Of a stretch of 64,000 nt of DNA, positions 8,055 through 17,118 are shown piece after piece (within the stretch, counting starts at the first letter, position 1; every line of letters starts with the position of its first letter). The notes under the pieces are model-generated. The model ran no database searches. It saw only the letters and a list, made by a program, of their open reading frames with translations, and was not told the origin of the DNA. The DNA lies in assembly GCF_004348985.1 (NCBI RefSeq), contig NZ_SMKW01000051.1, forward strand, positions 1-64,000. The letters are read 5' to 3'. The DNA is from Saccharopolyspora elongata (GTDB lineage: Bacteria > Actinomycetota > Actinomycetes > Mycobacteriales > Pseudonocardiaceae). Both the position numbers and the translations under genes were made by a program.

Positions 8055-8470
8055 CAGTGCTCTACACGGCCGAAGCGACGGCGACCGGCGCGGGCCGGGA
8101 CGGCCGGACCCGGTCCTCGGACGGCGTCCTGGACCTCGACCTCGCGGTGCCGAAGGAGATGGGCGGCCCGGGCGGTACGGCGACCAACCCCGAGCAGCTC
8201 TTCGCCGCCGGGTACGCGGCGTGCTTCCACGGCGCGCTCCAGGTGGTGGCGCGCCGCGCCAAGGCCGACATCGCCGATTCGTCGGTCACCGCCCAGGTCG
8301 GCATCGGCCGCAACGACGCCGGCGGGTTCGGCCTCAGCGTCGGCCTGGTCGTCGGCCTGCCGGGCGTGCCGCGCGAGCAGGCGCAAGAACTCGTTGCCGC
8401 TGCGGACCAGGTCTGCCCGTACTCGAACGCGATCCGCGGCAACGTCGAGATCGAATTGCGGGTCGCCTGA
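8051..8470 (+). CDS. ohr: Organic hydroperoxide resistance protein Ohr
   Basis: This 139-residue OsmC/Ohr-family enzyme reduces organic hydroperoxides through a dithiol. Cys58 (AACFHGAL) and Cys122 (QVCPYSNA) are the paired catalytic cysteines. The ATG overlaps the ohrR stop. The gene ends one base before the convergent DUF202 gene, with no room for a separate terminator. Confidence 0.93.
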   Translation: MTVLYTAEATATGAGRDGRTRSSDGVLDLDLAVPKEMGGPGGTATNPEQLFAAGYAACFHGALQVVARRAKADIADSSVTAQVGIGRNDAGGFGLSVGLVVGLPGVPREQAQELVAAADQVCPYSNAIRGNVEIELRVA

Positions 8471-8471
8471 C

Positions 8472-8801
8472 TCAGGAGAACAGCACGTAGAGCAGGCCGG
8501 AGCTGCCGGCGAGCACCGCCAAGACGGCGACCGCCGCCGGCAGCACCCCGCCGGGCAGCGGGGTCTCGGCGTGCAGCCTGCGTTCGCCCCGGAGGTGCCG
8601 GTGCCAGACGAGCCAGCCGATGGCAAGCCCGAGTGGCAGGGTGAGCGCGGCGCAAACCGCTGCCGCGACGATGCTCTCGTGCGCGAGGAGCCGCAGCAGC
8701 ACCAGCATTCCGACGACGAACGCCAGCGCGGTGCGAAGCCACGCGAGGGTGGTCCGCTCGACTTGCAGCCCCGGATCCCAGGGCCCGTCGGGGCGCGCCA
8801 C
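8472..8801 (-). CDS. DUF202 membrane protein
   Basis: This 109-residue protein has the DUF202 signature near its start (ERTTLAWLRTALAF) and about three membrane helices, the last at the C terminus. The GTG start lies one base from the stop of the upstream DUF202 gene, so the two form a tandem unit and probably a paired membrane complex. Function is not established for the family. Confidence 0.8.
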   Translation of the reverse strand: MARPDGPWDPGLQVERTTLAWLRTALAFVVGMLVLLRLLAHESIVAAAVCAALTLPLGLAIGWLVWHRHLRGERRLHAETPLPGGVLPAAVAVLAVLAGSSGLLYVLFS

Positions 8802-8802
8802 G

Positions 8803-9195
8803 TCAGAACCCGGTCACGAACAGGAGCACGCAGGCGGCCACGCCGATCGCGCCGAGCCCGTAGCCGAGGACCGGCGCCAGCCGCGGCGCAGGCAGCGGGC
8901 GGCCGCGCCGCAGCGCCCGCTCGGTGGTCCACCAGCGCGTGAAAGCAGTTGCGCTGCAAAGCACCCCGGCGAGCAGCAGCAGGACCGCCAACGCGGTCCG
9001 CAGTGGACTCGGCTGACCGGTGGCCGCGCTCAGCGCCTCGACGCCGACGCCGCCGGCCATCAGCGCCAGCGCGGTGCGGATCCACGCCAGGAAGGTGCGC
9101 TCGTTGGCCAGGGTGAACCTCGGGTCGGGATCGGAGCCGTCCCGGTACAGCCGCCGCGGCCAGCGGGAATCGCAGTCTTCTCGGTCGGTCGCCAT
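8803..9195 (-). CDS. YidH/DUF202-family membrane protein
   Basis: The 130-residue protein carries the same family motif (ANERTFLAWIRTALALMAGG) and three hydrophobic segments. The ATG at 9195 is preferred over an upstream GTG because it sets a normal charged N terminus (MATDRED). It is the first gene of the DUF202 pair. The role is unknown. Confidence 0.8.
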   Translation of the reverse strand: MATDREDCDSRWPRRLYRDGSDPDPRFTLANERTFLAWIRTALALMAGGVGVEALSAATGQPSPLRTALAVLLLLAGVLCSATAFTRWWTTERALRRGRPLPAPRLAPVLGYGLGAIGVAACVLLFVTGF

Positions 9196-9257
9196 GCGGT
9201 CACGGTAACCCGAACGGCGGTACGGCGAGAGCGCGTGTTCCACAGGTCACGGCACGC

Positions 9258-9286
9258 GTCGGGCCCCGCACGCGGCGGGGCCCGAC
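9258..9286 (-). terminator. Terminator after the protease inhibitor gene
   Basis: Perfect 11-base arms GTCGGGCCCCG and CGGGGCCCGAC enclose a 7-base loop just beyond the stop of the inhibitor gene. Confidence 0.75.
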
Positions 9287-9293
9287 AGCAGCC

Positions 9294-9701
9294 TCAGAAC
9301 GAGAACACCTTGCCGGTCGCGGCTCCGGCGACGCATTCGTTCGGGTAGGTCTTCTCGAAGGTGACCGGCTTGCCCTGCCACCTGCCCTGCGCGGTGAGCG
9401 TCACCGGTCGGTACACCAGCGGACACGTGGAGTTACCGGTGCTGAGCAGGTTGAAGTCACCATTGACGTCTCTGAGCGCCGAACACGCGTCTTGCGCGTG
9501 CGGATGCGAGCCGCCGGCGGGCTCGCACAGCAGGAACGCGCTCCGGAGGTCGTCGCGGCCTTCGCCGCGGACTGAGAGGTTCATCATGCTGCCGTGCGGG
9601 GCCGACGCAGGTTCTGCGTGGGCGAGCGCCGGGGCCAGCGCGGTGCCGGCCAGCGTGGCGGCGGCGAGCAAGGTTCGGCCGATGAGCCGTTTTGCAGCCA
9701 T
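9294..9701 (-). CDS. Secreted subtilisin inhibitor-like protein (SSI family)
   Basis: The 135-residue precursor has a Sec signal peptide ending near AHAEPA and a mature domain of about 107 residues, the SSI size. Four cysteines are present; the reactive loop reads CPLVYRP, which aligns with CPMVYDP of Streptomyces SSI and puts Leu at P1. The end, NECVAGAATGKVFSF, is also typical. Such inhibitors block extracellular subtilisins or transglutaminase-activating proteases. P1 Leu suggests a chymotrypsin- or subtilisin-like target; this is inference. Confidence 0.85.
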   Translation of the reverse strand: MAAKRLIGRTLLAAATLAGTALAPALAHAEPASAPHGSMMNLSVRGEGRDDLRSAFLLCEPAGGSHPHAQDACSALRDVNGDFNLLSTGNSTCPLVYRPVTLTAQGRWQGKPVTFEKTYPNECVAGAATGKVFSF

Positions 9702-9982
9702 TTCGTCATTCCTCCTGGGTTGGTGAAGCAGACGATTCGCTTCTCTTTATCGCCGAGGTCGAGCGAAATGCGGCAGATGCGACGGCGGATCACTGAAACG
9801 TGGTTCGCCCGAACCGGTTTCCATCACGACCCGTCACGAAAAGGCGTTGCCCCACAGGGCGGGAAGTCGCCCACAAGCGGTGCCCTGCTCAATAAGGTGG
9901 TGGACCTTTTGTCGATCACTGGTCATTGTGGTGCGGAACCACGTGACGCCGGGTCCGGTGTCCGCAACAGACGGGAGGCCTG

Positions 9983-11293
9983 ATGGCGACGGTACCTGCG
10001 GGGCCGGACACCGCCACGGTGCGCAAGGCGGCGTTCGCCAGCGCGGTGGGCAACACCATCGAGCTCTACGACTTTCTGATCTACGGCACCGCCGCGGCCG
10101 TGGTGTTCAACAAGCTGTTCTTCCCGGCGGGAGACCCCTGGGTGGGGGCGTTGCTCGCGTTCGCCACCTTCGGCGCGGGCTTCCTCGCCCGACCCCTCGG
10201 TGCGGCGGTCATCGGGCACTTCGGCGACGTGGTGGGCCGCAAGCTGATGCTGGTCATCACGCTGAGCGTGACCGGCGTGTGCACGGCGGCGATCGGGCTG
10301 CTCCCGACCTACCAGCAGGTCGGGGTCTGGGCGCCGGTGATGCTCGTGGTGCTGCGGCTCGTGCAGGGCTTCTTCCTCGGCGGCGAGCAGGGCGGCGCGG
10401 TGCTGATGGCCGTCGAGCACGCGCCGCCGCACCGCCACGGCTGGTACGGCGGGTGGACCTTCCTGGGCTCCCCGAGCGGCATGTTCCTGGCCACCGGGGC
10501 GTTCGCCGGCGCGACCGCGATCTCCGGCGACGCGTTCCTGACCTGGGGCTGGCGGATCCCGTTCCTGGTGAGCCTGGTGCTCGTGGGCGTCGGCCTGTAC
10601 GTGCGGCTGCGGCTGGCCGAAAGCCCGGAGTTCGCGAAGATCCGGGAACGCGGACAGCGGGCCCGCCTGCCGGTCGCCGAGGCGTTCTCCAGCTCCTGGC
10701 GGCAGATCCTGCTGTCGGCGGGTGTAAACCTCGGCTTCAACACGTTCATCTTCATCCTGACCACGTTCCTGCTGACCTACGGAACGGAGAAGCTCGGCGT
10801 CACCCGCGACGTGATGCTGCTCGGCAGCCTGTGCGGATCGGCGGCGCAGATCGCCGGAATCCTGCTGTTCTCGCACCTGTCCGACCGGCTCGGCCGCACT
10901 AAGGTGATGCTCGGCGGCGGCCTTTTCCTGGCGCTGTACGCGTTCCCGATGTTCTGGCTGCTGGACACCGCGAACCCGGCGCTGATCGTGCTGGCGATGA
11001 CGCTGGGATACGCGGGCTCGGCGGCGGTCTTCGGCCCGATGGCGGCGTTCTGCGCGGAACTGTTCGCCACGAAGGTCCGCTACACCGGCGTGTCCCTGGG
11101 CTACCAGAGCGGTTCGGTGCTGGGCGGCGGGCTGTCGCCGGTGGTGGCGACGGCACTGCTGACCGCCTCCGGCGGAGTGTCCTGGCCGATCGCGGCCTAC
11201 CTGGTGATCGGCGCGCTGATCACGGTGGCGTGCCTGGTCATCACCGGCGAACCGACCCGCTGGGCCCGCGAAGCCGAACCCGCGACGACCTGA
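9983..11293 (+). CDS. MHS-family metabolite:H+ symporter (MFS)
   Basis: The 436-residue protein has about 12 membrane helices. The MHS opening is seen (AVGNTIELYDFLIYGTAAAVVF), as is the MFS loop motif GHFGDVVGRKLML. This family imports citrate, shikimate, proline/betaine and related acids by proton symport. The ATG follows GGGAGG. The substrate cannot be read from the sequence. It lies 2.5 kb past the 3,4-AHBA genes, so transport of an aromatic acid is possible but unproven. Confidence 0.85.
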   Translation: MATVPAGPDTATVRKAAFASAVGNTIELYDFLIYGTAAAVVFNKLFFPAGDPWVGALLAFATFGAGFLARPLGAAVIGHFGDVVGRKLMLVITLSVTGVCTAAIGLLPTYQQVGVWAPVMLVVLRLVQGFFLGGEQGGAVLMAVEHAPPHRHGWYGGWTFLGSPSGMFLATGAFAGATAISGDAFLTWGWRIPFLVSLVLVGVGLYVRLRLAESPEFAKIRERGQRARLPVAEAFSSSWRQILLSAGVNLGFNTFIFILTTFLLTYGTEKLGVTRDVMLLGSLCGSAAQIAGILLFSHLSDRLGRTKVMLGGGLFLALYAFPMFWLLDTANPALIVLAMTLGYAGSAAVFGPMAAFCAELFATKVRYTGVSLGYQSGSVLGGGLSPVVATALLTASGGVSWPIAAYLVIGALITVACLVITGEPTRWAREAEPATT

Positions 11294-11421
11294 CCGGGCG
11301 CTGCCGGGCGGTTGGCGCCACCGGAACCCGCCGCCCGGCGGCGTCAAGACGGGCGCCGACTGAACCCGGGCCTGTCGTCACGGTGACGGAAAGTCCCACC
11401 CCAGACCGTTACGGGCCTCGG

Positions 11422-11633
11422 TGACAGGAAGGTTCCCATGCCGCCAAGCCGCAGGCCGGATGACAGGAAGGTTCCCATCCTCACGGCCGTCAAGAGCCGT
11501 GATGACAGAAAGGTTCCCTTGCTGTCAGACGACAGGAAGGGAACCTTTCTGCCAAGCGGCCGGGCTGGAAGTGACAGGAAGGTTCCCGTGCTCGCACCGC
11601 CGGGGCCGGGGTGACAGGAAAGTTCCCATGCTC
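11422..11633. repeat. Cluster of six dispersed repeats with a hairpin
   Basis: Copies begin at 11422, 11461, 11503, 11531 (inverted), 11572 and 11612, between the convergent symporter and fadD genes. Copies three and four form a hairpin with 21-base arms (11506-11526 and 11531-11551, one mismatch) and an AGAC loop. Spacers between copies differ in sequence and length, so this is not a CRISPR array. Confidence 0.9.
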
Positions 11634-11644
11634 GCGCTGCCGGG

Positions 11645-13354
11645 TCAGTCGCCGTAGAGCTGGTCGATGATGTCGGCGTACTTGTCGTGGATCACCCGGC
11701 GCTTGAGCTTCAGCGTCGGGGTCAGCTCGCCGCCTTCAACGCCCCACTGCTGGCCGAGGATCCGGTAGCGCTTGATCTGTTCGGGCCGGTTCAGCCGTTC
11801 GTTCGCGGCCCGCACCGCGGCCTCCACTTCGGACCGGACCGCGGGGTGCGCGGCGAGGTCGGCGCGGTCCCGGAAGGCGATGCCGCGCTCGCGCGCCCAC
11901 TTCGGTGCGGTGTCCTCGTCGAGCACCAGCAGCGCGACGAGGTACGGGCGGCCATCCCCGAACGCCAGCGCGTGCCCGATCAGCGGATGTGCCGTGAGCG
12001 CGTTCTCCACCGCCGTGGGCGCGATGTTCTTGCCCCCGGCCGAGATGATCAGCTCCTTCTTCCGGCCGGTGAGCGTGAGGAAACCATCGGCGTCCAGCAC
12101 GCCGACGTCGCCGGTGCGCAGCCAGCCGTCGGCGTCGGCGGCCGGCCGGATCACCCCGTCGGGCTGCAGATATCCCGCGCACACCAACGGGCCGCGCACC
12201 AGCACCTCGCCGTCGGGTGCGGTGCGGATCTCCACGCCGGGCACGGCGCGGCCCACGGTGCCGGGACGGCGCGCACCGGCGGAGTTGGTGGTGACGCAGC
12301 CGGTGGTTTCGGTCATGCCCCAGAGCTCGAAGATGTCCAAGCCGATCGTGCTGAAGAACTCCAGCAGGCCGGTGTCGATCGGGGCGGCGCCGCTGGACGG
12401 CCACAGGGCGCGGTCCAAGCCGATGCGGGCGCGCAGCGCCTGCTGGTTGGCGCGCTGTTCGTCCGGGATCTTCCGGAGCGCTGCGGCGAGCTTCTCCCAA
12501 ATCCGGGGAACGCCGAAGAAGAGCGCAGGTCGTGCGTGGGTCAGCGCGGCCAGGATCCGGCTTTGATCGGCGCAGAAGTGCACGTGCGCGGCGTCGTGGA
12601 TCGCGGCGTAGAGCCCGACCATCCGCTCCGCGATGTGCGCCAGCGGCAGGTAGCACAGGCGCGGTGCGTGCCGCTCGGGCTGCGTGATCTGGTGCAGCGC
12701 TGCGGCCGCGAAGCAGATGTTCCGGTGCGTGAGCACTACGCCCTTCTGCTCACCGGTGGTACCGGAGGTGTAGAGGATCGCGGCCGGGTGGCCCGGGGCG
12801 ATTGCCGCCGCCGTCCGCTGCACCAGGTCCGGATCGTCGCGCAAGCGCTGTTCGCCCAGCACCCGCAAGCGCTCCCAGGTGCGGAACCGGTGATCCGCGG
12901 ACACCATCGCTGCCTCGTCCAGCACCACGACGTGCTCGATGGTGGACACGTTGCGCAGCACTTTGGACCAGCGCCGCAACTGGTCGGCGCCGTCGAGCAC
13001 GACGACCCGGGCCCTGCTGTGCTGGGCGATGTAATGCACCTGGTCCTGGCTGAGCGTGGGGTAGAGGGTGCTCGGCACCGCGCCGATGTGGGTCGCCGCA
13101 ACATCGATCAGCCAGTGCTCGGCGCGATTCGCCATCATGATCAGCATCGTTTGGCCTGCTTGCAAGCCCAATGCCGCGAGCCCGGCGGCCAGCTCGTGGA
13201 CCTCGTGGCGCGCTTCGGCCCAGGTCCAGGCGCGCGGCTCGCGCCCGTTGTCGGTGAGCGCAGGGCGCTGCGGGAACTCCGCGGCGTTGCGCGAGAACAG
13301 CTGCGGGATGGTCGTCTCCGACGCGGCCGTGGCCCAGGCTTCCGAGGCGCTCAT
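11645..13354 (-). CDS. Long-chain fatty acid-CoA ligase (FadD15-like)
   Basis: The 569-residue AMP-forming ligase activates fatty acids as acyl-CoA. The ATP loop TSGTTGEQKG is at 196-205. WGMTETTG and LTGRKKELIISAGGKNIAP follow in the expected order, as in the long-chain synthetase branch of about 600 residues. The ATG at 13354 opens with a normal N terminus; an in-frame extension upstream shows low conservation. It ends next to a repeat cluster and lies beside the merR gene, in a window rich in beta-oxidation genes. Confidence 0.9.
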   Translation of the reverse strand: MSASEAWATAASETTIPQLFSRNAAEFPQRPALTDNGREPRAWTWAEARHEVHELAAGLAALGLQAGQTMLIMMANRAEHWLIDVAATHIGAVPSTLYPTLSQDQVHYIAQHSRARVVVLDGADQLRRWSKVLRNVSTIEHVVVLDEAAMVSADHRFRTWERLRVLGEQRLRDDPDLVQRTAAAIAPGHPAAILYTSGTTGEQKGVVLTHRNICFAAAALHQITQPERHAPRLCYLPLAHIAERMVGLYAAIHDAAHVHFCADQSRILAALTHARPALFFGVPRIWEKLAAALRKIPDEQRANQQALRARIGLDRALWPSSGAAPIDTGLLEFFSTIGLDIFELWGMTETTGCVTTNSAGARRPGTVGRAVPGVEIRTAPDGEVLVRGPLVCAGYLQPDGVIRPAADADGWLRTGDVGVLDADGFLTLTGRKKELIISAGGKNIAPTAVENALTAHPLIGHALAFGDGRPYLVALLVLDEDTAPKWARERGIAFRDRADLAAHPAVRSEVEAAVRAANERLNRPEQIKRYRILGQQWGVEGGELTPTLKLKRRVIHDKYADIIDQLYGD

Positions 13355-13475
13355 CGCATCCGGTCTCCCCTCCGCGCATGCTCGGGTGTGGCATGCGTCA
13401 CGACGAGATGAAACCTCATGGGAGGTGTCGTTGGCCAGCGCCGAAAGCCGGAATCGGCCGCCCGATCCGGTCAAT

Positions 13476-14192
13476 TCAGACGTGGTCGCGGATCACGTCG
13501 TTGACGGCGCGCTGGAATCCGTTGACCAGGACCTGGATGGTCAGCGGTCGCAACTGGTCGGTCGCCGCGCGGACCCGCTCGCGCTCATCTTCCGGTCGGC
13601 CGCGCTCGACGTAGGGTCGGAGCACGTTCGCGGCGAACAGTTCGCGCAGCTCGGTCGCGATCTGCGCGGTGTGCTGCTCCACGATTCCCTTGGCCTGCAA
13701 CAGCATTTCCAGCGGAAGGTCGAGGTCCAGGATCTGCAGTCCGACGCCCAGCATCGCCGGGCTGGGCAGCCGGAGCCGCGTCGAATCCGGAATCCGCTGC
13801 AGCATTCCGAGTTCGATGAGCTGCTCGACCAGCCGGTCGTCGAGGTGCCGGCCGGCGCGGCGATCGAGCTCGTGGCGCTCCAGGTCCTCGGCGTGGTCGT
13901 CCGTCCACGGCGCGATCAGCGCGCGCTGCAGCGCGAGCTCGTCCGGCGAGGCATCGGCCGGGATGCGCTCCAGGTGGCGCTCGATCGCCGACAGCGTGAA
14001 GCCGAGTGCCTGCAGTTCGCGGATCAGGTCGAGCCGGGCCAGGTGGTCGCCGCCGTAGAGGCCGAGCCGGCCGCGCAGTCGCGGCGGCGGCAGCAGGCCG
14101 CGCGAGGAGTAGAACCGGACGGTGCGCACGGTGACTCCGGCGCGGGCGGCCAGTTCGTCGATGGTGAGCTCTTCGTCCGCAGTTCGGAGCAT
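13476..14192 (-). CDS. MerR-family regulator, probably of fatty acid catabolism
   Basis: The 238-residue protein begins with a MerR helix-turn-helix (TIDELAARAGVTVRTVRFYSSRGLLPPPRLRGR) and a coiled linker. A C-terminal domain of about 130 residues lacks obvious metal-binding cysteines, so an organic ligand such as an acyl-CoA is more likely. A dyad with a TTGACC hexamer lies 16-42 bases upstream; the same 27-base stretch precedes the racemase gene at 17425. This suggests autoregulation and control of acyl-CoA genes. It is transcribed in the same direction as fadD, 121 bases away. Confidence 0.8.
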   Translation of the reverse strand: MLRTADEELTIDELAARAGVTVRTVRFYSSRGLLPPPRLRGRLGLYGGDHLARLDLIRELQALGFTLSAIERHLERIPADASPDELALQRALIAPWTDDHAEDLERHELDRRAGRHLDDRLVEQLIELGMLQRIPDSTRLRLPSPAMLGVGLQILDLDLPLEMLLQAKGIVEQHTAQIATELRELFAANVLRPYVERGRPEDERERVRAATDQLRPLTIQVLVNGFQRAVNDVIRDHV

Positions 14193-14207
14193 GGCCGCAA
14201 CGTTACT

Positions 14208-14236
14208 CCTTGACCGCTGTAACACCAACGGTGTCT
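14208..14236. promoter_or_regulatory. Probable MerR operator, copy 1
   Basis: TTGACC (14210-14215) is followed by ACACC-AAC-GGTGT (14222-14234). Bases 14208-14234 are identical to 17340-17366. The site lies just upstream of merR and could serve self-control. Confidence 0.65.
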
Positions 14237-14415
14237 CATCGATGCTGTGATCCCGGCTGCCCGGGTTCAAGCAGGTCGGACTGCGTTCTCGCGAGTTCTG
14301 ATCACGGTGTCCGAAGGTGCCTGCCGCCATCAGGGTCTTGGTCGATCGTCATGCGGATGGCCTGTTCTCGAGTCTGCGAGAGCGGGCCATCCGCATGAAC
14401 GGGCCACCGGCGGTC

Positions 14416-15117
14416 CTAGCCGACCCGCAGCGTCGGGGCCTCTCGTCCTCGTTCGATGTCCGGGCCGCGGTAGAACCCTTCCGGGATCTGCGCGAGCCTG
14501 GACGGGTGCACCTGCGGCCCGAGCCCGTAGAACTTCTGGAAGCTCATGATCAGCGGTCGCCACGCATCCGGGTCGATGCGGTCGCTGGTTCCCGCCATGC
14601 GGATCTGCTCGTGCACGTGCACGCGCTGGATGCGCACCTCGAGGGCTACGATCCCGCCGCGCTGCGCCTCGTCGTCATCGGCCACCGGGTGCTCTGCCTC
14701 GACGACGGCTTCCATCGCAACCGGGCACTCGGCCACTCGCGGCGGCGACACCGTTTCGGAGACGACCGGCGTGAGTCCCGCGCGGCCGAACTTGTCGTGC
14801 TCGGACCGGTAGCCGCGGTCGTGCTTGTAGGGCGGAACCGGATCCGAGCCCGTGGTCAACGCCAGCCGGTCAACGGCGGACGCGAGCGAATCGGACGGCA
14901 GGTTCAGGACGCATTCGCCGGTCCGCCGCATGTTCTGCATGGTCTTCGAGTGGGCGCTCATCCCGAGCACGCCTCGCCAGCCGAGCCAGAAGGCCGATGA
15001 CATCGGGGCGAGGTTGGCGGATCCGTCTTCGTTCAGCGTGGAGATCAGCACTACCGGTGTCCCGAAGTAGAGAATGCCGGGTTCGATCCGGGTGTGCGTC
15101 GAGGTTGTTGCCGTCAT
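14416..15117 (-). CDS. Flavin reductase-like FMN-binding protein
   Basis: The 233-residue protein begins with the split-barrel pattern of flavin reductase-like proteins (ILYFGTPVVLISTLNEDGSANLAPMSSAFWLGWRG in outline, then SAHSKTMQNMRRTGECVLNLP). Such proteins bind FMN and either reduce flavin for a partner or act as small oxidoreductases. The ATG at 15117 lies 8 bases after AAGGA; another ATG nine bases upstream is possible. No partner oxygenase is adjacent, so the role is open. Confidence 0.75.
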   Translation of the reverse strand: MTATTSTHTRIEPGILYFGTPVVLISTLNEDGSANLAPMSSAFWLGWRGVLGMSAHSKTMQNMRRTGECVLNLPSDSLASAVDRLALTTGSDPVPPYKHDRGYRSEHDKFGRAGLTPVVSETVSPPRVAECPVAMEAVVEAEHPVADDDEAQRGGIVALEVRIQRVHVHEQIRMAGTSDRIDPDAWRPLIMSFQKFYGLGPQVHPSRLAQIPEGFYRGPDIERGREAPTLRVG

Positions 15118-15238
15118 GCGATCCATCCTTGTGACGGGAGTGCCTCCGGGCTGGCGGCAAACGGACGTCTCGTTCCACGCGCCGACGGCACCACTGCGAG
15201 CGCTGCGTGGGAGCCGATGCATGTTTCGTGTTGCTGTG

Positions 15239-15454
15239 ATGCATGCCTGCTCGGACTTGCCCCGCACGCAGGTCTTTCCGGGCAGGTCCACGAAGAGCCT
15301 GCACAACCCCGAACAGTGCGTCGAGGTCGGTACCGCCCCCAACGTGAACGGTGTGCGCGACACCAAGGACCGCGACGGTGCAGTGCTCACCTTCCCGGCC
15401 CCGCGGTGGTCGGCGTTCATCGACGCAGTCAATGGCGGCCAGTTCGACCGCTGA
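15239..15454 (+). CDS. DUF397 protein
   Basis: The 71-residue product matches the DUF397 pattern: STKSLHNPEQCVEV, then VRDTKDRDGAVLTFPAPRWSAFIDAVNGGQFD. The usual WRKSS opening is changed, so the N terminus or start is uncertain. DUF397 proteins are small actinobacterial partners of helix-turn-helix (Scr1-like) regulators, but no such regulator is next to it. It diverges from the flavoprotein gene and is followed by a strong terminator. Confidence 0.75.
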   Translation: MHACSDLPRTQVFPGRSTKSLHNPEQCVEVGTAPNVNGVRDTKDRDGAVLTFPAPRWSAFIDAVNGGQFDR

Positions 15455-15467
15455 CCCGCGCAGTGAG

Positions 15468-15509
15468 GCGCCCGCCGGGTATTCCTGGTACCGGGCGGGC
15501 GCTTCTGTT
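15468..15509 (+). terminator. Terminator after DUF397
   Basis: Fourteen-base arms (15468-15481 and 15489-15502, one mismatch) are followed by TTCTGTTT, 14 bases after the stop. Confidence 0.8.
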
Positions 15510-15609
15510 TCGCTCTACCGCAGCCGCCTGAGTAGACCGCTACCTGGCGGACCGAGAAATCCTCCCCACATCAATCGCACCCACAGGCCTCCCCATGTGA
15601 TTCCCCTGG

Positions 15610-15648
15610 GTGAAGGGCCCTTTGGTCGAGTTCAAGGGCGCCCTTCAC
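15610..15648 (-). terminator. Terminator facing the membrane-protein gene
   Basis: GTGAAGGGC (15610-15618) and GCCCTTCAC (15640-15648) are complementary, with a further CCCTTT/AAGGGC possibility inside. It lies 34 bases beyond the stop of the minus-strand gene. Confidence 0.55.
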
Positions 15649-15681
15649 GCCTTCGGCGGCCACCCGCTGCCACACGGACTT

Positions 15682-16548
15682 TCAGGCCCTCCGAACTCCT
15701 GGCCGCAGCTCGATTCGCGTATCGTCGGTTTCCCGGAAAACGAAGGTTGAGCTGGTGTTGGGGTTCCAGCCAAGAGGTACCACGAAGTACCGCCCGTTGC
15801 GTGCGGCGAGAAGTCGCAGGCCCGTGTATCGATAGCGCAGGTCGGTCTTTTCTCCCAGGTCTTTTTGCTCCACCCCCGGACCTTGGAGGCTCAGACGCTG
15901 GGTGCTGAAAACCACTACTGCGGTTCGCTCTTCGATGTGTTGCGCGTCGTACACCGCCTTTCTTGTGCCTTCCCGTGCTGCGAACAAAGAAATTCCCCAG
16001 ACCAGGAAGAAGACAGCGATCAAGACGGGTATTCCCTTGCCGAGAAAGTTTCTCGGGCGGGCTCCGCGCTGGGCGGCTCGGCTTTGTCCCAGCAACAGCC
16101 CCGCAGCGATCAGCGCGAAGGCCAACGGAACATACGGATAAATCGCCTCCCAGCCGACGATCCAGGCGGCAAAGATCGCCAGCCCGACAGCCACGAGCGC
16201 GAGGTTGTAGCGGGCCAGTGCCGCCCATGCCGAGGAGATTCCGCTCCAAAGGCGACGAGTCGAGGGCAGGGTTCTCAGCGAAGCAGGAATGCTGATTGCG
16301 ACCAGTGCAAAAATAAGCGGCCACGCAACCTCTTCTGTCAGCACTCGGGTGCTCTGAAGCACGAAGTCCGTGAAACTCAACCCGATGTCGAGCGGGGAGA
16401 GCTGGAAGTAGGCGTAGTAGCGACCGGTGTAGATCGCTCCGAAGTAGAACATCAGAGCGGCGAGAAGAGAGGCTTCCGCGGCTACCAGCTTGAGAGGAGT
16501 CATGTGTACCGCGGAATCCCCGGGCTCCTGACGAATGGCGGAGATCAC
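15682..16548 (-). CDS. Membrane protein of unknown function
   Basis: I do not recognise this 288-residue protein. It has about five hydrophobic segments, near residues 18-40, 78-95, 113-132, 135-155 and 172-192. A C-terminal domain of about 90 residues without membrane helices includes VVVFSTQRLSLQGPG and RNGRYFVVPLGWNPNTSS. Its start overlaps the stop of the upstream lipoprotein gene by four bases, so the two are coupled and probably act together at the membrane. Codon usage is less GC-biased than in neighbouring genes. Confidence 0.65.
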   Translation of the reverse strand: MISAIRQEPGDSAVHMTPLKLVAAEASLLAALMFYFGAIYTGRYYAYFQLSPLDIGLSFTDFVLQSTRVLTEEVAWPLIFALVAISIPASLRTLPSTRRLWSGISSAWAALARYNLALVAVGLAIFAAWIVGWEAIYPYVPLAFALIAAGLLLGQSRAAQRGARPRNFLGKGIPVLIAVFFLVWGISLFAAREGTRKAVYDAQHIEERTAVVVFSTQRLSLQGPGVEQKDLGEKTDLRYRYTGLRLLAARNGRYFVVPLGWNPNTSSTFVFRETDDTRIELRPGVRRA

Positions 16549-16826
16549 GTTGTCGGCGGCTCCTCATCCGGAGGTGCATCGGGGGTTGGGGGCTCACCGT
16601 CATCTTCCGTAGGGGGAGGCGGGGTCTCCGGAGGAGTGGGGACAATGCCGGTGGGAGGACTCTCGGGGTCAAGGCGAGGAGGCGGCAACGGCTCGACGGG
16701 GTCGCCGCCCTCAGTGGGTCCCGGTGTGGGCGACTGGTCGCGATCATCGTCGCGGGGCGCGGGACAACCGACTACAAGCAGACAGCAAGCGACGATGAGC
16801 ACACCGTTGGCTATACGCCCAAGCAT
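16545..16826 (-). CDS. Small proline-rich lipoprotein
   Basis: The 93-residue protein starts with a lipoprotein signal (hydrophobic stretch, then LVVGC as the lipobox). The rest is low-complexity Pro/Asp/Glu/Thr, typical of a disordered extracellular spacer. The ATG at 16826 is preferred to an upstream start because the charged residue then directly precedes the hydrophobic core. It is coupled to the membrane protein gene that follows. Confidence 0.65.
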   Translation of the reverse strand: MLGRIANGVLIVACCLLVVGCPAPRDDDRDQSPTPGPTEGGDPVEPLPPPRLDPESPPTGIVPTPPETPPPPTEDDGEPPTPDAPPDEEPPTT

Positions 16827-17118
16827 GACTCGCACGGTGTAACCCCACACATGTTTCTGGAGTATTATGGCAACTTCTCATGCTGCCGCAATGTCATGTC
16901 GATCGTTGGTCGCACTACCCTAATGTGGGATCAAATCCGCTCGTTGTGGTAACCAGGTTCTGCTGGAAGATTGGGCGAGCGGCGCCGGACTATCGCACCC
17001 GTGATGCCGCGCCCCCATTCCGCGTCGGCCGACCGGAGTACCGAGCTGCCCTGCCGCCCACAAGTAGGCCGACATCCCGCGAACATCGTTAACAGCGTGA
17101 CTCGTTCGATTCGCTCGC
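16827..17118. other. Intergenic region, nothing supported
   Basis: About 290 bases with short frames on both strands but no family match, good ribosome site or hairpin. It probably includes the promoter of the lipoprotein gene. Confidence 0.4.

Noticed and set aside
11422-11633. CRISPR array
   Set aside because: The repeats have irregular spacing, both orientations and many sites across the window, and no cas genes are present.
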